Positions 51,948 to 58,930 of a stretch of DNA of 64,000 bases are shown here, piece by piece. The stretch lies in assembly GCA_947474365.1 (NCBI GenBank), contig CANJIU010000003.1, forward strand, positions 105,670 through 169,669. The letters run 5' to 3'. The translations under genes and the position numbers were made by a program. Positions within the stretch are counted from its first letter, which is position 1. Each line of letters opens with the position of its first letter. The stretch comes from Opitutia bacterium. GTDB lineage: Bacteria > Verrucomicrobiota > Verrucomicrobiia > Opitutales > Opitutaceae. The notes under the pieces were generated by a model, which searched no databases, had not been told where the DNA came from, and saw nothing but the letters and a program-made list of their open reading frames with translations.

Positions 51948-52867
51948 AACCGCGCGCGCCCCGCCCGCGCGCCCGCGCCACGTGGGCCACCGGCGTGCTG
52001 AGAACATTCGGCGCCTGGCTGGAATTTGCGGAAAAACTCTACGCCCGCGAAAAGCCCGCCCTCGGTCAGGTCGCGACCAACGCGCATGACGAGGCGCTTT
52101 ATCTTCTCCTGCGCACACTCGATCTGCCGCTGGAAAGCGATGCCCGCGTCCTGACGCGCAAGCTGACCGCTGCCGAACGTGATCGGGTGGAGAACGTGTT
52201 TCGGCGCCGGGTGCTGGACCGTGTGCCGGCGGCCTACCTCACCCGCGAGGCCTGGCTGGGAGAGCACCGCTTCTACGTCGACGAGCGCGTGATCATTCCG
52301 CGCAGTTACTTTCTCGAAATCATCCCCGGGCAGCTGGAGATGTGGTTACCGGCCGGGAAAAAAATCCGGCAGGTGGCCGATGTCTGCACGGGTTCGGGCT
52401 GCCTCGCCCTCTTGCTTGCCCGCCAGTTTCCGCTGGCGCGGGTGGATGCCGTCGACCTTTCAGCACCGGCGCTCGAGGTCGCGGCGATCAACGTTCGTGA
52501 GCACCGGCTCAGCCGACGCGTGCGGCTGTTCGAGAGCGATGTGTTCGATGCGGTGCCCGCGGCGAAATACGACGTGATCCTGAGCAATCCGCCTTACGAG
52601 CCCAGTGCGCACGTCGATGCGCAGGCGCCGGAGTTTGCCGCGGAACCCCGGATGGCCCACGACGGTGGCGGCGACGGCCTCGCGATCGTGCGCAAGCTGC
52701 TCCGGCAGGCGCGCTCGCGGTTGCAGCCGCACGGGATCGTGGTGATCGAGGTTGGCGGTCTGCGTGCGGCTATTGACCGTGAGTTCGCAGCCTTCGATCC
52801 GCAGTGGCTGCCGACGCAGGATGGTTCCGACTGCGTCGTGCTGTTTCAGGCGGCGCGGATGAAATAG
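51944..52867 (+). CDS. prmB: PrmB-type ribosomal protein L3 glutamine methyltransferase
   Basis: 307 residues from ATG 51944 (E. coli PrmB, 310). The N-terminal helical domain has EALYLLLRTLDLP, AAYLTREAWLGEHRFYVDE and VIIPRSYFLEII. The SAM-binding domain follows with VADVCTGSGCLALLLARQFP and the NPPY motif in DVILSNPPYEPSA, marking N5-glutamine methyltransferases. The VIIPRSYF block separates PrmB from PrmC (release-factor enzyme). Translation is coupled to the M50-like gene. Confidence 0.9.
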   Translation: MKPRAPRPRARATWATGVLRTFGAWLEFAEKLYAREKPALGQVATNAHDEALYLLLRTLDLPLESDARVLTRKLTAAERDRVENVFRRRVLDRVPAAYLTREAWLGEHRFYVDERVIIPRSYFLEIIPGQLEMWLPAGKKIRQVADVCTGSGCLALLLARQFPLARVDAVDLSAPALEVAAINVREHRLSRRVRLFESDVFDAVPAAKYDVILSNPPYEPSAHVDAQAPEFAAEPRMAHDGGGDGLAIVRKLLRQARSRLQPHGIVVIEVGGLRAAIDREFAAFDPQWLPTQDGSDCVVLFQAARMK

Positions 52868-52880
52868 CTCGCGGCGGGCG

Positions 52881-54119
52881 TCAGCGAGTCAGCACGTTGG
52901 CGAGCAACTGGAAGCCGATGAAGCCGATCGCGAAGGCGCTGATCAGGGCGGAGCCGCCGCTGTTGCCGTTGACGATCATCAGGCCGCCGCCGATGGCGAG
53001 CGCCGCCAGCAACGCCGTGCACCCGGCGAGAATCGCCCGGCTGCGACCCGTCCGGCCAAACGTGGCTGCCACGCAAATCGACAGCACGGCACACACGACG
53101 GCGCCGAAAAGTCCGACGGTGCTGTCGAGACCGAGCCAAAGGGCGAGGCTGCCGATCAAAAGCAGAAATACCGCGCCGAACCAATTCGCGCCGATTCGCT
53201 GATCGTCAGATAGCACGTGCCGGCCGAAACGATCGAAACGCAGCATCAGGTTGAACATCGGTTGGGACGTCCACGAGAGATAGACGAAGACGTAGAACAA
53301 TCCGAGCAGCGGCCACCACAGCCAGTTGAGCTGCGGCTGGGCTTCGGCGAGTGTGCGAGCGGCTCGGCTGCCAAAATAAATGCCGATGATGAACGCCCAT
53401 TGAAACCGCGCGCTCTGCCGGCCGAGCCAGAGGAAATAGGCCAGCATCCCGCGATAGATCGGATTCCGTGCCTTCAAGGCTTCGAGCATGCCCTGCCGCG
53501 CGTACTCGAGATCTGGCTGCAGCCTCAGCGCCTCGCGGAAATGCACCTGCGCCTGCTTCGGATCATTTCGGTGCAGGCAATTCCATCCCTGATTCGCGTG
53601 GGAGAACGCGTCGTCCGGGGCGCGGTTCAGCGCAAAGTCGACCGTCTGCATCGCCTCTTCCTTCCGTCCCAGGCGGACCAACGCCATCGCCCTCAGGTTG
53701 TTTGCGCCGACATGCTCCGGGTTGAGCGCGAGCGCCTGCTCCGCCGCCTCAAGCGCTGCGGGCCAGCGTCGTCGTGCGAGTTCGATCGACGACAACAGCG
53801 AGAAATTGTCCGCGTCAGTCGGATCGATCCGCAGCGCCTCCTGCACGGCCCGAAATGCATCCTCCTCGCGATCCGACCGGTGCAGCACGACGGCGTGCAC
53901 GTAGTGGAAATAGGGCACGTCGGGCGCGAGTCCCACCGCCGATTCCGCCGCCTCCAGGGCCGAATCGCGTTTGTCCTGCTCGATCCGGCTCAGCGCGAGC
54001 AGCGCCAGCGCCTGCGGATTCTCCGGCTGGACCGAAAGGGCGAGCATCGACTCACGCTCCGCGTCGCCGGCGCGCGACTGGGCGAGGAGCAGCTGCGCGC
54101 GTTCGAGGTGCGCGCTCAT
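52881..54119 (-). CDS. TPR-repeat integral membrane protein
   Basis: 412 residues. Residues about 1-220 are a tandem TPR domain (LALSVQPENPQALALLALSR, ALRIDPTDADNFSLLSSIEL, ALALNPEHVGANNLRAMALV, ALRLQPDLEYARQGMLEALK). Residues about 230-410 hold five or six membrane helices (WAFIIGIYFGSRAA, WWPLLGLFYVFVYLSW, GAVFLLLIGSLALWLG, TVGLFGAVVCAVLSICVAAT, and so on). No catalytic motif. It is the downstream partner of an AAA+ ATPase gene that itself carries N-terminal TPR repeats, separated by 61 bases with a heptanucleotide repeat. I infer that they act together, but do not know on what. Confidence 0.85.
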   Translation of the reverse strand: MSAHLERAQLLLAQSRAGDAERESMLALSVQPENPQALALLALSRIEQDKRDSALEAAESAVGLAPDVPYFHYVHAVVLHRSDREEDAFRAVQEALRIDPTDADNFSLLSSIELARRRWPAALEAAEQALALNPEHVGANNLRAMALVRLGRKEEAMQTVDFALNRAPDDAFSHANQGWNCLHRNDPKQAQVHFREALRLQPDLEYARQGMLEALKARNPIYRGMLAYFLWLGRQSARFQWAFIIGIYFGSRAARTLAEAQPQLNWLWWPLLGLFYVFVYLSWTSQPMFNLMLRFDRFGRHVLSDDQRIGANWFGAVFLLLIGSLALWLGLDSTVGLFGAVVCAVLSICVAATFGRTGRSRAILAGCTALLAALAIGGGLMIVNGNSGGSALISAFAIGFIGFQLLANVLTR

Positions 54120-54129
54120 GCGGCAGGCG

Positions 54130-54157
54130 CTGAGGGCTGAGAGTTGAGAGCTGAGAG
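54130..54157 (-). repeat. Heptanucleotide tandem repeat (CTGAGAG) between the AAA+ and TPR genes
   Basis: Four adjacent 7-base units (CTGAGGG, CTGAGAG, TTGAGAG, CTGAGAG on the plus strand) lie 10 bases upstream of the TPR gene start. Such short tandem repeats can change length during replication and could alter the spacing of upstream signals. Confidence 0.7.
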
Positions 54158-54180
54158 CCCGGAGGGGTCGCGCGTGGCGA

Positions 54181-55629
54181 TCATTTCGAAATCTTCAGGT
54201 ACGCGAGGATCTCGTCGTACAGCCCGCTTTGGTTCGCGTAGAGAGCGTGGTTGCGCGCGGTCTGAAACCAATCGCGAACCGTCGGCTTGTGCCGCTTGAT
54301 TGCCTCCAGAAGATCGCGGACCGTTAGAGGCTGCAATTTTCCAGCGCGCATCGCCTCGCGGAGCTTGTCCTCGACCGCGAGATCGACGACGGCCTTGAGA
54401 TCAGCGCCGGAGAAGCCGTCGGTTTTTTTGGCCAGGGCCTCAGCGTCGATTTCGCCCACGGGTTTGCCCTTCAACAACAGGCGTAGAATCGCGGCGCGCG
54501 CGGCCTCGTCGGGCGGTGGCACGAAGAGGATGCGGTCAAACCGGCCGGGGCGGCGAAACGCGGGGTCGAGGTGCCAGGGCGCGTTGGTGGCGGCGAGGAT
54601 GAGCACGCCCTCGTTGGACGCCGCGACGCCGTCGAGTTCCGCGAGGAACTGGTTGATGATCTGGCGGCCGCCGCTCTTGAGCATGTCGGTGCGGTTGGCG
54701 CCGAGGGCATCGACCTCGTCGAAAAACAGCACGCACGGCCGGTGCGACCGCGCCTGCTCGAAGATCGAGTGGAGATTTTTTTCGCTCTGCCCGATCCACA
54801 TGTCGAGCACGTCACTGATCCCGACGGCGAGGAATCCCGCTTTGACCTCGCCGGCGGTGGCGCGGGCGAGAAACGTCTTTCCGCAGCCGGGCGGCCCGTA
54901 CATCAGGATGCCGCCGCCGATCTTTTTGCCGTAGGCCTTGAAGAGCTCCGGCTGCTGCAGGGGCAAAATGATTTTCATCCGCACCTCTTCCTTCACCCGT
55001 TCCATGCCCCCGACGTCGGCAAAGGCGAGAGTGGGGCGTTCTGGCTCTTCCGCGAACGAATCGGCGGGCAGGTCGCCGGTCGGAAGGCGTTCGCGGGAAT
55101 CGCCGTCGGGGCCGCGTGCGTCGTCGGTCGTGCCGAACGACAGGTTTTCCGCGGGCTCCGGTGCGGACGTGGCGGGTTTGTTCCTGGGCAGGGTGGGGGC
55201 GGGACGCTTGGGCAGGTGCGGCGCGAGTTCGGCTTCGAGCGCCGGGTCGGCCAGCGTGGCATCGGCTTCCCTGGCCCGGAGGTATTGCTGCGAGGCGAGG
55301 CGAGGCTCGCCGGCGTGGAGGGCCAGACGCGCATGAAGCAACAACGCCCGCGCCGGCGGGTTCGCGCCCTTGACGAGATCCTCCACGATCACGTGGGCCG
55401 CGCCGTGTTTTCCCTGTTGGAAGAAAGCCGCCGCCAGTCCGAGTTTCGCGACCACGCTACGCGGCTCGATCGCCAGCGCGCGTTTGTAGAGCACCTCGCC
55501 TTCCGCGAAGCCGCCGTTGCGCAGCACGGTTTCGGCGACGTGGAGGAGCAGCGGGGCGTTGTCCGGCGCGAGACGCAGGGCGTCACGCAGAGCGGGCGGG
55601 ACCAGCGGAGAGTCGAGCGGATCGGGCAT
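54181..55629 (-). CDS. AAA+ ATPase with N-terminal TPR repeats (Cdc48/FtsH-like ATPase module)
   Basis: 482 residues. An N-terminal TPR-like region (about 1-130: LLLHVAETVLRNGGFAEGEV, ALAIEPRSVVAKLGLAAAFF), a proline-rich linker (about 130-205), then a single AAA module: FADVGGMERVKEEVRMKIIL, Walker A GPPGCGKTF, Walker B VLFFDEVDAL, sensor 1 ILAATNAPWHLDP, arginine finger region FRRPGRFDR and a C-terminal helical lid (TDGFSGADLKAVVDLAVEDK). All ATPase residues look intact. No protease domain. The TPR part likely binds a partner, perhaps the TPR-membrane protein encoded next. Confidence 0.9.
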   Translation of the reverse strand: MPDPLDSPLVPPALRDALRLAPDNAPLLLHVAETVLRNGGFAEGEVLYKRALAIEPRSVVAKLGLAAAFFQQGKHGAAHVIVEDLVKGANPPARALLLHARLALHAGEPRLASQQYLRAREADATLADPALEAELAPHLPKRPAPTLPRNKPATSAPEPAENLSFGTTDDARGPDGDSRERLPTGDLPADSFAEEPERPTLAFADVGGMERVKEEVRMKIILPLQQPELFKAYGKKIGGGILMYGPPGCGKTFLARATAGEVKAGFLAVGISDVLDMWIGQSEKNLHSIFEQARSHRPCVLFFDEVDALGANRTDMLKSGGRQIINQFLAELDGVAASNEGVLILAATNAPWHLDPAFRRPGRFDRILFVPPPDEAARAAILRLLLKGKPVGEIDAEALAKKTDGFSGADLKAVVDLAVEDKLREAMRAGKLQPLTVRDLLEAIKRHKPTVRDWFQTARNHALYANQSGLYDEILAYLKISK

Positions 55630-55698
55630 CAGACTGACTCAACGCGCTCTCCGGCGGCGCGCCGAGCTTTTTTGGGCGGCAACTAGCGGCAGGAACGG

Positions 55699-56106
55699 TT
55701 ATTTCGCTGCCTCGACCTTGCGCGTCGGCAGGCCGGCGGCCGTCCAGTCCTTGAGGCCGCCGGCATTGGCGGCGTCGACGCCCTTTTCCTTCAGGGCGTT
55801 GGCCACCGAGGCCGCCCGGCCTCCGCCGCGGCAATACAGGATGATTTGCTTGCCCTTGTTTTGGGCGAGGAACTCTTTCCATTTCTTCTGATCGCCGTCG
55901 AAGTCGCTCTTGGGGAGCAGCACGGCGGGCTTGGCGACGCCGTTCTCGGCATATTCCGCGGGCTCGCGACAGTCGACGAGCACGGCTTTGCCTTCGGCGA
56001 CGAGCTTGGCCGCGTCCTTCGCCGCGATTTTCGGCGCCTCAGCAGCGAAGGCCTGAGAAGCGAGGGTGAACACGGCGAGCGAAAACAAGACGGTACGGAG
56101 ATTCAT
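55699..56106 (-). CDS. Periplasmic single-domain rhodanese
   Basis: 135 residues with a signal peptide (MNLRTVLFSLAVFTLASQAFA). One rhodanese domain: VLVDCREPAEYAENGVAKPA, with the active-site loop IILYCRGGGRAASVANAL containing the persulfide cysteine, ending in NAGGLKDWTAAGLP. Rhodaneses move sulfane sulfur. It is the most promoter-distal gene of a long minus-strand operon that includes a second, cytosolic rhodanese, thioredoxin and DUF302 genes. This distribution suggests handling of sulfur species on both sides of the inner membrane. Confidence 0.9.
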   Translation of the reverse strand: MNLRTVLFSLAVFTLASQAFAAEAPKIAAKDAAKLVAEGKAVLVDCREPAEYAENGVAKPAVLLPKSDFDGDQKKWKEFLAQNKGKQIILYCRGGGRAASVANALKEKGVDAANAGGLKDWTAAGLPTRKVEAAK

Positions 56107-56178
56107 GGGATTGGACGGAACAATGGTGAATGGTTAAAGGGTGTGCAAACCCTCTGATAGAAGAAGCCCGGAGCAGAA

Positions 56179-56577
56179 TCACCCCTGACAGGTCTCGTCC
56201 ATGATGCGCACGATCGTGTCCTCGACCTCCTGCGCCGCCCCGGCCGCGCCGGCGACTCCGAACATCGTGAGCAGCGCGGTGGGTTTGATCGTCGCGAGCA
56301 CGGTGCGACCGCCCTCTTCGTATACGGAGATCCGGCAGGGCAGCGCCGTCGAAATTTCGATGGCCTGACTCAGGACGTCGCGGGCCTGTTGCGGATTGCA
56401 GACCTCGATCACGCGGCATTCGCGGTGGAACGGCACGCCCTTGCTTTCCATTTTTTCCCGGAGGTTGTGCGTGGCGAGCACGCCGAATTTGAGCCGGGTT
56501 GCGATTTCCGGCAGCCGCTGGCAGACGGTTTCCAAGGGCAGGGTGGTGGAGCGGGTGAGGACGAGGTTGGTGTTCAT
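56179..56577 (-). CDS. DUF302 family protein
   Basis: 132 residues. DUF302 features: PLETVCQRLPEIATRLKFGV, LATHNLREKMESKGVPFHRE, CRVIEVCNPQQARDVLSQAI and LPCRISVYEEGGRTVLATIKP, with Cys residues in CRVIEVCN and PCRISVY. Members are short dimeric alpha-beta proteins of unknown function, often next to rhodaneses and RND pumps. No signal peptide. Located 72 bases upstream (in transcript order) of the periplasmic rhodanese gene. Confidence 0.9.
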   Translation of the reverse strand: MNTNLVLTRSTTLPLETVCQRLPEIATRLKFGVLATHNLREKMESKGVPFHRECRVIEVCNPQQARDVLSQAIEISTALPCRISVYEEGGRTVLATIKPTALLTMFGVAGAAGAAQEVEDTIVRIMDETCQG

Positions 56578-56616
56578 GAGAAATTGGGTGATCGAGGAAA
56601 GGAGGCCGGCCGCGAT

Positions 56617-57234
56617 TTACGTGCTGTTGAGGGTGGTCCCGGGTTTTCGGGCGAGCACCTGCACCACAGCGGCGCGTCCGGTGTGGCCGGTGCCTTCAAT
56701 CACGTCGCGTTCGCATTCGCGGGCGATGATCAGTTCGAGGCCGGCCAGTTCGTCGCGGAGCGCGGCGAGAGTCATCAATAGCGCCGGGTCCTTGGGGCCG
56801 CCGGTGCCGAAGGCGAGTTGAGCGGGCGTGTAGGCTTCGAGGATAAAGACCCCGCCCGGCTGCAGTCCGGCGACGACCTGCGCGTTGACCGAGCGGCGCA
56901 GCGGTGGCGGAAAGTGCGCGAAGATCGCCACGATTCCCGACCACGCTCCGGGCGTGATTACGAAATCCGTGATGTCGGAAACCACGGAGGTGAGCGTCAC
57001 TCCCCGGTCTGCCGCGAGCCGCGCGGCCTTGGCGAGTCCGACGCCGGACTGATCGACGGCGGTGACTTGGTGCCCGAGGCAGGCGAGGTGCACGGCGTTG
57101 CGGCCTTCGCCCTCGGCGAGGCAGAGCACGGGACCGGCGAGGATTTTTTCGGCCACAGAGGCGAGAAACGTGTTGGGCTCGGTGCCGAAGACGTAGTCGC
57201 CGACCGCGAAGCGTTGGTCCCAGAAGGACTTCAT
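56617..57234 (-). CDS. Class I SAM-dependent methyltransferase (TehB/thiopurine-type-like)
   Basis: 205 residues from ATG at 57234. It begins FWDQRFAVGDYVFGTEPNTF, then GPVLCLAEGEGRNAVHLACL (SAM motif), VTAVDQSGVGLAKAARLA and a late VVQVLARKPG strand. This arrangement is typical of small methyltransferases annotated as tellurite/thiopurine type, which can methylate chalcogen compounds or small thiols. The operon context (rhodaneses, thioredoxin) would fit a thiol or sulfide acceptor; that is inference. 20 bases downstream of the thioredoxin gene. Confidence 0.85.
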   Translation of the reverse strand: MKSFWDQRFAVGDYVFGTEPNTFLASVAEKILAGPVLCLAEGEGRNAVHLACLGHQVTAVDQSGVGLAKAARLAADRGVTLTSVVSDITDFVITPGAWSGIVAIFAHFPPPLRRSVNAQVVAGLQPGGVFILEAYTPAQLAFGTGGPKDPALLMTLAALRDELAGLELIIARECERDVIEGTGHTGRAAVVQVLARKPGTTLNST

Positions 57235-57254
57235 GTCTTTGATGAGGGAATTGG

Positions 57255-58070
57255 TCAGACGTTCACGGCCATGCTGAACGCGCGGGAGAATTTTTCCGTG
57301 ATGGGGTGTCGCAGGCCGAGGTGGCGGAAAATCGCGACGACCACCGCCTTCGCCTGGCCGCTGTCGTAGCCGGGTTTGGCTTCGAGGACGGTGATGAGCT
57401 CGGTGAGGCCGGCATCGAAGGATTCGCGGCGGAGTTGCGCGAGAGCGGAGAAATAACGCGTGCGCAGCGGGGTGTCGGGCAGGCGTTGGACTTCGCGGAC
57501 GGACTGGAACGCAGTGGCGAGCGTCTCGACGATCGCTGCGCCTTCGATCCAGGGCGAGCTGGGCGGCAGCGGCTCGATGAGCGCGAGTGCGGCAGCGGGC
57601 TCGGAAAAGACGAGGGCCCGGGCGGTGAGGACGGCGAGTTCGTGGTCGGTGGGCTCGGCAGTTGCGAGTGCCCGCAGGAGTGTTGCCGCCTCCTCCGATC
57701 GGCCGGCATGGAGCAACTCCCGGGCGCGGGCCATGGTTTCGCGCTTCGGCGTCGGCAGGTTTTGGGCGAGCCAGGTGCGCAGCTGCGGTTCGGGGAGAGC
57801 GCCAGAGAACTCCGCAACCACCGCTCCCCGATGGAAGAGTTTGCAGTTGGGAATGCCGCGAATTTGGAACTGCGCGGCGAGATCGGGGTGCGCCTCGGTG
57901 TCGATTTTCACCAGCGCCCAGCGGCCGGCGGCCTCGGCGGCGACCTTCTCCAGGACGGGGCCGAGCATCTTGCAGGGACCGCACCACGCGGCCCAGAAAT
58001 CCACGAGCACGGGAGTGCGCTGGCTGCGGTCGAGGACATCGGTCTGGAAGTCGGCGAGATCGTGGGACAT
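57255..58070 (-). CDS. Thioredoxin-TPR fusion (CnoX/YbbN-like co-chaperone)
   Basis: 271 residues. N-terminal thioredoxin domain (about 1-110) with WAAWCGPCKMLGPVLEKVA, the canonical CGPC motif, and GIPNCKLFHRGAV. The C-terminal part is TPR-like (about 115-271): RARELLHAGRSEEAATLLRA, ALAQLRRESFDAGLTELI. E. coli CnoX (YbbN) has the same architecture but SxxC in place of CxxC, so this protein is more likely redox-active. It may reduce persulfides or disulfides within the operon's function. The next upstream element is an ABC-ATPase fragment. Confidence 0.9.
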   Translation of the reverse strand: MSHDLADFQTDVLDRSQRTPVLVDFWAAWCGPCKMLGPVLEKVAAEAAGRWALVKIDTEAHPDLAAQFQIRGIPNCKLFHRGAVVAEFSGALPEPQLRTWLAQNLPTPKRETMARARELLHAGRSEEAATLLRALATAEPTDHELAVLTARALVFSEPAAALALIEPLPPSSPWIEGAAIVETLATAFQSVREVQRLPDTPLRTRYFSALAQLRRESFDAGLTELITVLEAKPGYDSGQAKAVVVAIFRHLGLRHPITEKFSRAFSMAVNV

Positions 58071-58079
58071 GATGAAATT

Positions 58080-58262
58080 TCAGGCGGCGGTGATGACGGA
58101 AGGCGCGGCGAGCAGAAGGCCGTCCTCCATTTCGACGTGCCGGTCGAAGACGTCGAGCGAACGATGATCGTGGGTGACGACGAGGACGCCGGCACCCTGT
58201 TCGTGTGCCACTTTGCGAAACAGTTCCATCACCTGGCATCCAGCGCGGGAGCGGCTGCGCAC
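58080..58262 (-). pseudogene. C-terminal fragment of an ABC transporter ATPase
   Basis: About 60 residues read CQVMELFRKVAHEQGAG, VLVVTHDHRSLDVFDRHVEM, EDGLLL. This matches the end of MacB/DevA-type ATPases: the H-loop histidine lies in VTHDHR and is followed by D-R-(x)-V-x-M-EDG. Walker A, signature and Walker B are absent, and the sequence upstream is not ABC-like. A decayed remnant between two operon genes. Confidence 0.75.
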
Positions 58263-58288
58263 GACGACGGAACGAATTGGCGCGCGGA

Positions 58289-58495
58289 CTAAGGTTTCTT
58301 GTCGCCGTCTTGTTTTACGGCGCAGGTGCTCAGGCCGAAAGGCACATAGGCGGGGCAGAAACCGACGAACGCGGTGAGCAACGGTCCAACGCCGAGCAGT
58401 CCCCACCAATTCTTAAAATAAAAGCCGGCGCCGAGAATCGTGAGGCCGACGATGATGCGGATGATGCGGTCGATGGAACCAACGTTGGCGGTCAT
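58289..58495 (-). CDS. DUF2892 (YgaP transmembrane-like) inner membrane protein
   Basis: 68 residues, two membrane segments: IIRIIVGLTILGAGFYF and WWGLLGVGPLLTAFVGFCP. It begins MTANVGSIDRIIR and ends in the FVGFCPAYVPFGLSTCAVK block typical of the family, with three Cys residues. In YgaP a rhodanese domain is fused to this membrane pair; here the rhodanese is a separate gene 66 bases upstream (58562-58930). Confidence 0.93.
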   Translation of the reverse strand: MTANVGSIDRIIRIIVGLTILGAGFYFKNWWGLLGVGPLLTAFVGFCPAYVPFGLSTCAVKQDGDKKP

Positions 58496-58561
58496 GATGA
58501 TGATGTGTGTGTATGGCGGTGGTTTACTGGGCGGAAAAACGGATGGAGCGAGGCAGGAGCT

Positions 58562-58930
58562 TCAGCGCGAGGGTTCGACGATCGGCCAACCGGCAGAGGC
58601 CCACTCGGCGAGGCTTCCGGCATTGGCGGCGCGAAAACCCTCCGCTGCCAGCACCCGCGCCGCGATGGCCGAGCGCCCGCCGGCTGCGCAATAAAGCAGA
58701 AGCTCGCGACCATCGTGGGCGGCGAGAAATGGCTGCCATTGGGCGCGGCCACCGGTGAGATCGGTTAGCGGCAGGAGCACGGCGCGCTCGGCCACGCCAG
58801 CGGTCCATTCGGATGGTTCGCGCACGTCGATGAGGACGGCGGAACCGTTGCGGACGCGGTCCAGACAGTCGGTCGCGGCGATGCGAGGGGCGGAAGTGAA
58901 CATGGATTTGACGAGCTTGAAGGGGTTCAT
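58562..58930 (-). CDS. Cytosolic single-domain rhodanese
   Basis: 122 residues. Rhodanese domain: [20 protein letters not shown] and the active-site loop [18 protein letters not shown] with the persulfide cysteine, then [16 protein letters not shown]. No signal peptide. Its start overlaps the RND permease stop by 4 bases. With the DUF2892 gene after it, the pair corresponds to a split YgaP. Confidence 0.92.
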   Translation of the reverse strand: MNPFKLVKSMFTSAPRIAATDCLDRVRNGSAVLIDVREPSEWTAGVAERAVLLPLTDLTGGRAQWQPFLAAHDGRELLLYCAAGGRSAIAARVLAAEGFRAANAGSLAEWASAGWPIVEPSR

